Below, one piece after another: positions 1 through 5,898 of a stretch of DNA of 5,898 bases; the stretch's first letter is position 1, and every line of letters starts with the position of its first letter. Origin of the DNA: CAZGYE01 sp964530165 (GTDB lineage: Bacteria > Planctomycetota > Planctomycetia > Planctomycetales > Planctomycetaceae); assembly GCA_964530165.1 (NCBI GenBank), contig CAZGYE010000334.1, forward strand, positions 1 to 5,898, read 5' to 3'. A program made the position numbers and the translations under genes. The notes under the pieces are model-generated. The model had not been told where the DNA came from, did no database searches, and saw only the letters and a list, made by a program, of their open reading frames with translations.

Positions 1-52
1 AACCCAGGAAGACAGGAGAAAGACGATTCCCGAGATTCCTGCTTTCCTGGTT
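1..52. repeat. Imperfect inverted repeat (hairpin) at left edge
   Basis: The left arm (1-16, AACCCAGGAAGACAGG) pairs with the right arm (38-52, CCTGCTTTCCTGGTT). This gives 14 Watson-Crick pairs and one G-T pair, with one bulged C and one A-C mismatch, around a 21-base loop. Only three T residues follow, so it is not a convincing intrinsic terminator. It could be the 3' end structure of a gene lying to the left of the window, or a dispersed intergenic repeat. The window is too short to tell. Confidence 0.5.
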
Positions 53-176
53 TCCGAATAATCCTCCTCTGAACATGAAACACATTATCGAGAGGAACTT
101 GCTCCAGACGGCTAAAGTATTACGGAAAAAGTAACAAGCCCTCACTCTTCTTTCCTTTTTCCTTTTGCCTTGCGAT

Positions 177-183
177 GAGGTGA
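177..183 (+). promoter_or_regulatory. Ribosome binding site deciding the TTG start at 188
   Basis: GAGGTGA matches the anti-Shine-Dalgarno sequence well. It ends 4 bases before TTG at 188, and its GAGG core ends 7 bases before it. An in-frame TGA stop at 176-178 lies just upstream, so the reading frame cannot begin much earlier. The later in-frame ATG at 221 has no comparable site, and the ATG at 275 has only a G-rich run before it. A 22-base uninterrupted pyrimidine tract (145-166) lies just upstream. Confidence 0.65.
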
Positions 184-187
184 TTGG

Positions 188-2032
188 TTGGCAATCGTCG
201 ACGACTCGCAACTTGTTCGCATGGCGGCGCAGCCTGCTCGCCCGTTGTTCCCGATTCTGGATCGTTCGGGGGCAATGACGCCTCTGATTGTGCTGCTGGC
301 GATTTTGCCGGGGCTCTATGCGCTCGCGCATCAGTCGCTCAACGACGCCGACGCGTTGTGGGGGATGAAAAGTCTCGAGGTCCTCTCGGCGCCCGACATC
401 GGGGGTGTCGTCGATCCGGGCGGGATTCATCCGGATGTTCCGTTACGCTGGCAACCCCCACTGGCAAGCTGGCTGACGACATTGGCGATGTTGCTGGTCG
501 GCGGCCGGCAGCCGGCCAGTCTGGTGCTAGTTTCGTATCTCTCCACGGTCGGTATGATCGGCATGTTGTTTGTGTTGTGCCGCCGTCTGGCCGGGCCGCG
601 GTTCGGCTTCTGGATCGCGCTGTTGGCAGCGTGTCACGGCCCGTTGCTGCATCAGGTCCAGACGCCTGCACCGCATTCACTGGCGATGCTGCTGGTGCTG
701 GTGGTGTTTTGGGGCTATTTGAGTCACGTTCTCGACTCGTCGGACGTCGTCTCTTTCAAGCTGTTGCTGGGCGGCATTGCCTGGGGTTTGTGCCTGCTGG
801 CCGGCGGGCCGCTGGCATTGGCCGTCCTCGTGCCCTTGTTGATCTATGTCCTGGGATTGCGTCAAGAAGACAGACGCTCTCAGCCCGAGGAACCGGAAAA
901 CGCGAGGCGAATTTGGTCCGGCAGACCCGCATTGGGATCGCTGCTGCTGCTTGTGCTCATGGGAACTGCGATTGGTGGGTGGTGGATCCTGATGATGTCC
1001 TGGCGTCACGGTGCGGAGTTCTGGGCCGGCTGGCTGACCGGGCCGGCCTACGCTGTAGATAATCCGTCGCAAAGGGTCATGTGGCGTGAAGCCAGCGTGG
1101 TGGTTGCCGTCGCCGTCGAGCGATTCGTCACGATCATGGGCGTCCTCTTCGGGCCGTGGCTGTTGGGCCTGTGGCGCGCCTGCCGGGAGGTTTTCGCATC
1201 GACGCAGCCAACACGACGCCGGTGGCTTGGGTTCCTGATCGCATGGACTGTCTGTGGGTTGGCGGTGTGGTTTTCGTGGATGCGGGACTCGGCGGGCATC
1301 GCTCCGCGCGCGGAACTGTGGCAGGGGTTCGTGCTGCTCCCGTCGATCGCGATTGCCGCCTTTGGGATCGAAGAAATCGCTCGACGGCGTGCCGACGTGC
1401 TGTTGGTCGCGGTGTTGGTTTGTGTTCCACTCATCGCAATCCATTGGACCGAACTGGCGTCATGGACCAAAACCGTTGAGAGGTGGCCGTCGTGGTGGAC
1501 ACTGGGTCTGACGGTCAGTCTGCTGATCGTGGCGGGTTGGCGGCTTCGGGCGTGTTGTCGCGACCATGACCAGCGGCAGCGCCGAGTGGTGACTCTGTTG
1601 ATTGCCGTGCTGCTCGTCGCGAACGCCGGGGCCGGCTTCCGGTCGATCCAACTCTCGAATGAGGACGATCGGGCCATGTCGGTCTTTCGTGAACAACTGA
1701 CGCCGATCGGCAACGTTGATCGCTGCACCCTGCTGGCAATGCGCAACATGCCGACTCGCTTGCGGTTTCTCTTGGGGAGCCTTTGGCCTGACGCAGTGCT
1801 GGATGAACAGGATAGCTGGGAGCAGGCGCTGCTTCTGGTGACGTCGGCTCCGCCTGACGGCCGAAAGGATCGCGTGCTGATTATCGTTGACTGGGGCGCT
1901 CGCGATAGCCGTCCGACGGACATCCGAGCTCGCGGCCTGAAGATCGATCAGGTGACGCGGGCGGAGTTCTTTCAAGGACAACCACTGCGGGCCTACCGTC
2001 TTGTCCAGCCGGAAGCTCCAGCAGTTCGTTGA
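188..2032 (+). CDS. ArnT-like (GT-C fold) polytopic membrane glycosyltransferase
   Basis: The 614-residue integral membrane protein probably transfers a sugar from a polyprenyl-phosphate donor to an envelope acceptor at the outer face of the inner membrane. It has a roughly 30-residue N-terminal tail, then about 12-13 hydrophobic segments (around 31-48, 95-130, 140-182, 192-222, 249-269, 303-329, 346-362, 379-418, 436-451, 467-480), and a soluble C-terminal part (about 485-614). After the first segment comes an acidic loop, LNDADALWGM (51-60), with Asp53 and Asp55 where the family keeps its catalytic acid. WQPPLASWL (88-96) follows and resembles the family's HPPLxxWL signature, with Gln in place of His. 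That layout is the basis of the call; donor and acceptor cannot be deduced. The TTG start is chosen for its ribosome binding site; ATG at 221 or 275 remain possible and would only shorten the tail. The gene stands alone on this strand and converges on glgC. Overall sequence match to the family is loose, so a non-enzymatic relative is possible. Confidence 0.75.
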   Translation: MAIVDDSQLVRMAAQPARPLFPILDRSGAMTPLIVLLAILPGLYALAHQSLNDADALWGMKSLEVLSAPDIGGVVDPGGIHPDVPLRWQPPLASWLTTLAMLLVGGRQPASLVLVSYLSTVGMIGMLFVLCRRLAGPRFGFWIALLAACHGPLLHQVQTPAPHSLAMLLVLVVFWGYLSHVLDSSDVVSFKLLLGGIAWGLCLLAGGPLALAVLVPLLIYVLGLRQEDRRSQPEEPENARRIWSGRPALGSLLLLVLMGTAIGGWWILMMSWRHGAEFWAGWLTGPAYAVDNPSQRVMWREASVVVAVAVERFVTIMGVLFGPWLLGLWRACREVFASTQPTRRRWLGFLIAWTVCGLAVWFSWMRDSAGIAPRAELWQGFVLLPSIAIAAFGIEEIARRRADVLLVAVLVCVPLIAIHWTELASWTKTVERWPSWWTLGLTVSLLIVAGWRLRACCRDHDQRQRRVVTLLIAVLLVANAGAGFRSIQLSNEDDRAMSVFREQLTPIGNVDRCTLLAMRNMPTRLRFLLGSLWPDAVLDEQDSWEQALLLVTSAPPDGRKDRVLIIVDWGARDSRPTDIRARGLKIDQVTRAEFFQGQPLRAYRLVQPEAPAVR

Positions 2033-2054
2033 GAAACCGGCCCGCCGTTCGCTC

Positions 2055-2076
2055 AAAAGACGTAAGTAATGCGTCT
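2055..2076 (-). terminator. Weak candidate terminator for glgC
   Basis: Read on the minus strand, AGACG (2076-2072) pairs with CGTCT (2062-2058) across a 9-base loop. The run of T is only four bases (2058-2055). It lies about 210 bases past the glgC stop. The short stem and T run make this tentative. Two further GC-rich hairpins lie between it and glgC: GCCGGC at 2077-2082 with 2092-2097, and CCGG(G)AAAT at 2097-2105 with ATTTCCGG at 2110-2117. Neither has a T run. Confidence 0.3.
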
Positions 2077-2178
2077 GCCGGCACTTGTTCTGCCGGCCGG
2101 GAAATGGAAATTTCCGGGTTGACCCGCCGGAGCGAAATCTCTATTGTTCTGCCCGCTCGACCAACAAGCCAATCGCCC

Positions 2179-2235
2179 CCCGGAAGTAGCTGGAGTCCTT
2201 CGCCCCCCTGGGACCCGCTGCTTCCGGGTTTTTTT
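2179..2235 (+). terminator. Intrinsic terminator of the ArnT-like gene
   Basis: CCCGGAAGTAGC (2179-2190) pairs with GCTGCTTCCGGG (2217-2228) as a 12-pair stem with one G-T pair, followed directly by seven T (2229-2235). The 26-base loop can form a smaller inner stem, GTCC (2195-2198) with GGAC (2211-2214). An alternative 5-pair hairpin, ACCCG (2213-2217) with CGGGT (2225-2229), sits on the same T run. The T run is on the plus side only, so this serves the rightward gene, 147 bases past its stop, and should keep its transcript out of glgC. Confidence 0.8.
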
Positions 2236-2286
2236 GTGCGCCCTGGCACAACGCATTCCAGAATCACGCGCGGTCATTTCGAATCG

Positions 2287-3552
2287 TTACGTCTCCAGGG
2301 TTGCGACCGTATCGATGTTTTCCCGTTCCGTGAAGCCGTCGATTTTGCCGATCACCGTGATTCCCAAATCGGTGACGGTAAACCCGTGCCTGCGGTCCGC
2401 GTCGAGGTCGTAGCCGATCTCCATCCCCTCGGGCACGCAGACCCCTTTGTCGATGATCGCCCGGCGAACTTTCGCGTGACGGCCGATGTTCACCCCCTCG
2501 AACAGAATCGAATCCTCAACCAGCGCCCAACTGTTAACCCGAACGTTGGGCGAGAGAACAGAACGCTCGACACGACCGCCGGAAATGATCGACCCGGCAC
2601 AGACCATGCTATCCAGTGCCTGTCCGACGCGCGGGTTGGAGCCGCTCGAGTGTGCAAACACGAACTTCGGTGGGGGATAGGAGGGCTGATACGTGCGGAT
2701 GGTCCATGACTGGTCGTACAGGTCCAGCTCCGGTTTGACGGCGATCAGGTCCATGTTGGCTTTGTAGTAGGCATCCAGCGTGCCCACGTCGCGCCAATAC
2801 CGGCCGCCGCCGGTGTTCTTGTCGCGGAACGGAAAGGCGCGCACCAGATGGGAGTCGATGATCGACGGGATAATGTCCCGACCGAAATCGTGCGAGCTTT
2901 CGTTGACGGTCGCGTCCCGGCAGAGCTGCTCGAACAGAAAATTCGCATTGAACAGGTAGATTCCCATCGACGCCAAGCAGCGTGTGGGATCGTCAGGCAT
3001 CGGTCTCGGCGATCTTGGCTTCTCGCGGAAACTGACGATTCGCCCGCGACGGTTGACCGCCATCACACCAAATTGCGACCCCAGTCGAACATCGACCGGA
3101 ATGCAGCCTACCGTGGCGTCTGACTCCGATTCCATGTGTTCCTGGATCAACTCCGAGTAGTCCATTTTGTAAATGTGATCGCCGGAAAGAACGAGTATGT
3201 ATTGCGGCCGAGTCTGTTCGATGGTGTAGATGTTCTGGTAGACCGCGTCGGCCGTCCCCTGATACCAATGCTCGTCGATGCGCTGTTGCGGCGGCAGGAT
3301 GTCGATGAATTCACCCAGCTCGCGGCACAGGAACCGCCAGCCGAGGTTGATATGCCGATCGAGGCTCGCCGCCTTGTACTGCGTCAGCAAAAGCATGCAG
3401 CGTAGGCCGCTGTTGATGCAATTCGACAGAGTGAAATCAATGATCCGATAGATCCCACCGATCGGGACGGCTGGTTTCGCCCGATCTCGGGTGAGCGGCT
3501 CCAACCGCTTTCCTTTCCCACCGGCCAGAACCAGGGCCAGCACACGTCTCAT
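2287..3552 (-). CDS. glgC: Glucose-1-phosphate adenylyltransferase (ADP-glucose pyrophosphorylase)
   Basis: Catalyses ATP + glucose 1-phosphate to ADP-glucose + diphosphate in the cytoplasm, the committed step of bacterial glycogen synthesis. The 421-residue protein has the full family layout: nucleotidyltransferase domain with GGKGKRLEPLT (11-21) and RAKPAVP (24-30), WYQGTADAVYQN (96-107), SGDHIYKMD (123-131) with Asp125 matching catalytic Asp142 of E. coli GlgC, FREKP (175-179) with Lys178 matching the glucose-1-phosphate-binding Lys195, DFGRDIIP (222-229), and WRDVG (253-257) with Asp255 matching the metal-binding Asp276. A left-handed beta-helix domain follows from about 310. Gln58 and Trp96 match Gln74 and Trp113, linked to activation in E. 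coli. The residue aligned with the activator-binding Lys39, however, is Asp23, so effector response may differ. The start is an ATG with GAGGAGG 5 bases upstream. It is slightly shorter than E. coli GlgC because the N-terminal extension is missing. No other glycogen gene is in the window. Confidence 0.97.
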   Translation of the reverse strand: MRRVLALVLAGGKGKRLEPLTRDRAKPAVPIGGIYRIIDFTLSNCINSGLRCMLLLTQYKAASLDRHINLGWRFLCRELGEFIDILPPQQRIDEHWYQGTADAVYQNIYTIEQTRPQYILVLSGDHIYKMDYSELIQEHMESESDATVGCIPVDVRLGSQFGVMAVNRRGRIVSFREKPRSPRPMPDDPTRCLASMGIYLFNANFLFEQLCRDATVNESSHDFGRDIIPSIIDSHLVRAFPFRDKNTGGGRYWRDVGTLDAYYKANMDLIAVKPELDLYDQSWTIRTYQPSYPPPKFVFAHSSGSNPRVGQALDSMVCAGSIISGGRVERSVLSPNVRVNSWALVEDSILFEGVNIGRHAKVRRAIIDKGVCVPEGMEIGYDLDADRRHGFTVTDLGITVIGKIDGFTERENIDTVATLET

Positions 3553-3602
3553 CCTTGCCTCCTCACAGTGTGCAGTCTCCTCAGCAAAACGTCGCTCCTC
3601 CC
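3553..3602 (-). promoter_or_regulatory. glgC ribosome binding site and phased GAGGAG leader
   Basis: Read toward glgC, GAGGAG occurs at 3600-3595, 3582-3577 and 3564-3559, exactly 18 bases apart. The last is the Shine-Dalgarno sequence itself (GAGGAGG, 5 bases from ATG). GCAAGG follows, so the start codon lies inside CAAGGATG. Each motif contains GGA, and CAAGGATG matches the core of the CsrA/RsmA RNA consensus. In E. coli, CsrA represses glgC by binding sites in the leader, including one over the Shine-Dalgarno. The ribosome site is certain enough; the CsrA reading is inference. Confidence 0.55.
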
Positions 3603-3670
3603 GTTTGCTGGAAACCAGTGGTACACCCTCGGCGCGGCGAGCAACCGAGTTCTCCGTTCATTCTCTTCCC

Positions 3671-3698
3671 ATTATGGGCAGTTGACGCCAATGGGCAA
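3671..3698 (-). promoter_or_regulatory. Candidate sigma-70-type promoter for glgC
   Basis: On the minus strand, TTGCCC (3698-3693; 4 of 6 to TTGACA) and CATAAT (3676-3671; 5 of 6 to TATAAT) are separated by 16 bases. This would start the transcript near 3664 and leave a leader of about 110 bases. The -10 box lies within a perfect inverted repeat, CCCAT-T-ATGGG (3668-3678), which could be an operator. The spacer contains the near-palindrome TTGGCGTCAA. The position just after the upstream gene's terminator is sensible. Sigma preferences of this organism are unknown, so this is moderate at best. Confidence 0.4.
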
Positions 3699-3719
3699 TG
3701 GAAAAACGGCTGGAGCGTC

Positions 3720-3741
3720 AAAAAAATTGCCGGAGACCGGC
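3720..3741 (-). terminator. Intrinsic terminator of the radical SAM gene
   Basis: Read leftward, GCCGG (3741-3737) pairs with CCGGC (3733-3729) around a TCT loop, followed by AA and seven T (3726-3720). It lies about 50 bases past the stop of the radical SAM gene. The stem is short but all G-C with a good T run. It implies that glgC is transcribed mainly from its own promoter rather than as the second gene of an operon. Confidence 0.7.
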
Positions 3742-3789
3742 CGAGACCATGATGAAAAGAGGGTTGATTCTTCGCAGGGATCGGCCGGA

Positions 3790-5754
3790 TCATTCAGAGA
3801 GATCCACTGCCTGCTGCGGTGCCGTCTCGACGACCCCTTCGAGCGCGAGGTGCGGCTTGGAAGTCGGCGGCTGGAAGGCAACATTTGTGGAGCGCGGCGC
3901 ATGGGCGACTTCGTAGGGCACAGCGCCGTCGACACCCCACTTGACGCGCTCTCCCGTATGTGCATCGACCATCGGCAAACAGCGGGGCGGCACGGTGGAA
4001 TGTTTTTCAACCCGACGCAGGGCCAATGAGAGGGTAAACGGGAGCGATTTCAGGAACGTTGCCGGGACCATCGAGGCGCCGATCAATTGCCATTTCAATC
4101 GGCGGCGATGGTGCCGAACGCGAAGATCCCCCAACAGAGTCCGCACAAGATTGGCCGGGTTGTAAAAGCTCAAGTGGGCCAGCCCAAGCTGAAACTGCCG
4201 AGCCCAGGCGTGACGGTGCCGGCTGGCGATCACGTGGTTTCCGTCGTAAAACGCCTCGGGTATTTTGGTCCCGCCGATAGAAGCGAACACGTTGCCCCCA
4301 GCGAACATCGTCTCGACGTTGCGGGCGCCCATGCTGGGAGTCATGTACGTCGTCTGGTACCCCACCGCACCCAAGTCGAACAACTTGCGAGCCTGATTGA
4401 CGACACCCAACCGGTTCGCTTGGGTGGACCAGAGTGGCTGGTCGTCGTGGTGGATCATCATCGCGTACGCTTCGATCTCGTGCCGGTGCAGTTCCCGGAA
4501 CAGATCCTCGGTTCTTCCCAGGGTTTGACCTTTGTTGATCAGCCTGGCATTCAGGTCCTCGATGCCGAAGAAGATCGTCTGCAGTCCCGCTTCCCTGGCC
4601 AGCGGCAGAAGATGCCGGTTCTTGTAGACGTCCAGTGCAGTGGCCTCGGTCATGAAGTGTACGGCGTCTCGAAACGGCCGGCCGTGGACGTTGCTGTCGG
4701 CCAGGACCGAAAGAATCGCTTCAGCGCTGGCGGCGTTGTTGAAGAAGTTATCGTCGGTGCCGAAAAAAACGCGATAATGCATCGCTTCGCCCAGTTGCTT
4801 CATTTCGTCTGCGATCCGCTGCGGGCTTTTGTGCCGCCACGTCCGTTGTTGATAGGCGGGGATGGGGCAGAAGTCGCAGTGAAATCGGCACCCATGCGTG
4901 GTCGCCAGCATCGACACGAACGATTGCCGGCGAACGTGTTTCAGCGGCCACGGTTTCGAGCTCAGCGTTTTGCGGCGGTGGATCGGTTCCAGACACGTGT
5001 ACCCCTCCAGTGGCATCGGCAGCTCGTCCAGGTTCCGCATCAACCTCTGCACACCCGTGTTGATGAGATACGGCTTGGCCGGTTCGTGATCGGGGGCTCG
5101 GTATACCAGACCGGCAACGGAATCCAGCAACCCCTCGTGCCGGACACGCTGGAACACCTGCAACGGACGTTCGCCCAGACCGGCTTCCTCAACCAGCAGC
5201 CTCAGCAACTCGAGCAACACGTAGACTTCACCGGTGACGGCGACGTCCACGCCGTCGCTGAGAAATTCCGACGCGCGGTCCGCCCGCTTCGAAACCGCCC
5301 GCGGTGGGCTGAAGCAATCTTCCGGTTCGTAAATTGCTTTCGGTCCGCCGATCAGGATCAGCGGCCGATCCGCGCCCAATGTGTGCGCATCGTGGATCAT
5401 GCGATACGCTTCGTCGGCATGCAGCCCCATGGCGGAGATGAGCAAAAGGTTGATTCGGTAACCGGCGCGGACCGCCGCGGAGGGCGAGAACTTCGGGTTC
5501 CACTGCCCTAAAACGATTCGCGTCCGGTTGAACCCGCACTCCAACAGGCTGGCGGCGATCGATCGCACACCACAAGGCACCACCCGCTTATCCAGCCAGC
5601 GAAAAGGAATCAAACGCGTGCGGTTGTCGAACGGAGAGGCAATCACCGGCGACCAGTCATGCGCCCAACTGGCCGCCTTCAACTCGGCGACAAGACGCGT
5701 GTAGCTTCCCTCGGCGACAAAAGTATCCGCCTGAGCCCGGCGGGGAAGTTCCAT
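3790..5754 (-). CDS. B12-binding-domain radical SAM protein, substrate unknown
   Basis: A 654-residue enzyme of the cobalamin-binding-like radical SAM class. Residues about 100-185 look like a B12-binding Rossmann fold: a hydrophobic strand, INLLLISAMG, then LILIGGPK (132-139) and VAVTGE (171-176). The DxHxxG cobalamin-ligand motif is absent, so cobalamin, if bound, would not be held by that histidine. The radical SAM domain starts near 280 with CRFHCDFC, giving Cys289, Cys293 and Cys296 (CxxxCxxC), the [4Fe-4S] ligands. FFGTDDNFF (330-338) and GIEDLN plus NKGQT (397-411) are family-typical later elements. SFYNPANLVR (529-538) resembles the C-terminal region of many such proteins, and a tail from about 590 looks poorly conserved. 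I do not recognise the substrate; relatives methylate or rearrange lipids, peptides and small molecules. ATG at 5754 is preferred (GAGG ending 9 bases upstream, AGGA closer). TTG at 5772 in the same frame, with AGGA 4 bases upstream, would add six residues. It is followed by its own terminator and appears monocistronic here. Confidence 0.88.
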   Translation of the reverse strand: MELPRRAQADTFVAEGSYTRLVAELKAASWAHDWSPVIASPFDNRTRLIPFRWLDKRVVPCGVRSIAASLLECGFNRTRIVLGQWNPKFSPSAAVRAGYRINLLLISAMGLHADEAYRMIHDAHTLGADRPLILIGGPKAIYEPEDCFSPPRAVSKRADRASEFLSDGVDVAVTGEVYVLLELLRLLVEEAGLGERPLQVFQRVRHEGLLDSVAGLVYRAPDHEPAKPYLINTGVQRLMRNLDELPMPLEGYTCLEPIHRRKTLSSKPWPLKHVRRQSFVSMLATTHGCRFHCDFCPIPAYQQRTWRHKSPQRIADEMKQLGEAMHYRVFFGTDDNFFNNAASAEAILSVLADSNVHGRPFRDAVHFMTEATALDVYKNRHLLPLAREAGLQTIFFGIEDLNARLINKGQTLGRTEDLFRELHRHEIEAYAMMIHHDDQPLWSTQANRLGVVNQARKLFDLGAVGYQTTYMTPSMGARNVETMFAGGNVFASIGGTKIPEAFYDGNHVIASRHRHAWARQFQLGLAHLSFYNPANLVRTLLGDLRVRHHRRRLKWQLIGASMVPATFLKSLPFTLSLALRRVEKHSTVPPRCLPMVDAHTGERVKWGVDGAVPYEVAHAPRSTNVAFQPPTSKPHLALEGVVETAPQQAVDLSE

Positions 5755-5758
5755 GGCA

Positions 5759-5767
5759 TCCTGCCTC
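5759..5767 (-). promoter_or_regulatory. Ribosome binding site for the radical SAM gene
   Basis: Read leftward, GAGGCAGGA (5767-5759) provides GAGG 9 bases and AGGA 4 bases before ATG at 5754. This favours that ATG over TTG at 5772, which also has an AGGA (5780-5777) 4 bases upstream. The choice changes the product by six residues only. I found no convincing promoter in 5773-5836. Confidence 0.5.
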
Positions 5768-5836
5768 GTCAATCAATCCTTTGGTTGTTGGTTGACGCAA
5801 GTGTATCAGCTTTGATTTGCCGGCACCAGATGAGTA

Positions 5837-5886
5837 TTTAGCCGGCCCGCTTGCGGGCCGCGCGCCGGGCAAGCCCGGCGGCTAAA
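5837..5886. repeat. REP-like three-way-junction palindrome
   Basis: An outer stem TTTAGCC (5837-5843) pairs with GGCTAAA (5880-5886). Inside are two hairpins: GGCCCGC (5844-5850) with GCGGGCC (5853-5859), and GCCGGGC (5864-5870) with GCCCGGC (5873-5879), joined by GCGC (5860-5863). All 21 pairs are perfect. No T run follows on either strand, so it is not a standard terminator. The form resembles dispersed extragenic palindromes (REP/BIME-like) that RAYT-type transposases mobilise. Only one copy is in the window, so the repeat status is inferred from form. Confidence 0.6.
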
Positions 5887-5898
5887 CGGTTTGTCGTC

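Noticed and set aside
145..166. A 22-base uninterrupted pyrimidine tract before the first gene
   Set aside because: It is real, but too low in complexity to assign a function. It may simply keep the leader unstructured before the ribosome site.
184..1062. A plus-strand frame starting at TTG 184, overlapping the membrane protein gene
   Set aside because: It is Arg/Gly/Ala-rich with no family features and ends early. The frame from 188 shares the same ribosome site and gives regular transmembrane segments.
677..1923. Two long minus-strand open frames (677-1444 and 1048-1923) under the membrane protein gene
   Set aside because: Their translations are rich in Arg, Ser, Gln, His and Pro with no domain or membrane pattern, while the plus frame gives a coherent polytopic membrane protein.
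2074..2097. Direct repeat TCTGCCGGC (2074-2082 and 2089-2097)
   Set aside because: Two 9-base GC-rich copies only. It is better explained as the two self-complementary GCCGGC arms of a small hairpin in the convergent gap than as an array.
3581..3661. A 26-codon upstream open frame in the glgC leader (ATG at 3661, TGA at 3583-3581 overlapping the middle GAGGAG)
   Set aside because: It has only a weak ribosome site and would begin almost at the predicted transcript start. There is no run of regulatory codons. Conservation in relatives would be needed to revive it.
3716..3721. TTGACG on the minus strand as a -35 box for glgC
   Set aside because: No -10-like hexamer lies 16-18 bases downstream, and it overlaps the T run of the upstream terminator.
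4087..5511. A 474-codon open frame on the plus strand, antisense to the radical SAM gene
   Set aside because: It lies wholly inside a gene with clear family motifs, its translation shows no recognisable domain, and long antisense frames are common in GC-rich coding DNA.

Overview
The window is ordinary-looking chromosomal DNA from a GC-rich bacterium. It carries three protein genes that fill most of the sequence and four short intergenic gaps, none longer than about 255 bases. GlgC here has a sequence style I associate with Planctomycetota, and the company of an ArnT-like membrane glycosyltransferase and a large orphan radical SAM protein also fits that phylum. This assignment is an inference from sequence style; no rRNA or other marker is present.

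Layout: bases 1-187 are a leader with an imperfect 15-pair hairpin at the left edge, a 22-base pyrimidine run and a good ribosome binding site. The first gene (188-2032, +) encodes a polytopic membrane protein of the GT-C/ArnT type. It converges on glgC (2287-3552, -), glucose-1-phosphate adenylyltransferase, the committed step of bacterial glycogen synthesis. The convergent gap holds a strong compound terminator for the + gene and a weak candidate terminator for glgC. Upstream of glgC lies a 237-base gap with a terminator for the next gene, a candidate promoter, and a leader whose GAGGAG motifs repeat at exact 18-base spacing up to the start codon. The third gene (3790-5754, -) encodes a cobalamin-binding-like radical SAM protein of unknown substrate. 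The right edge holds a 50-base element able to fold into a three-way junction.

The three genes appear to be separate transcription units: one is on the opposite strand, and a terminator separates the radical SAM gene from glgC. I see no evidence that they form one pathway. GlgC makes ADP-glucose, the first protein probably moves a sugar from a lipid carrier onto an envelope acceptor, and the radical SAM enzyme is uncharacterised. The observation most worth testing is the glgC leader, whose layout resembles a CsrA-type translational repression site. No CRISPR array, transposase, tRNA or rRNA was seen.
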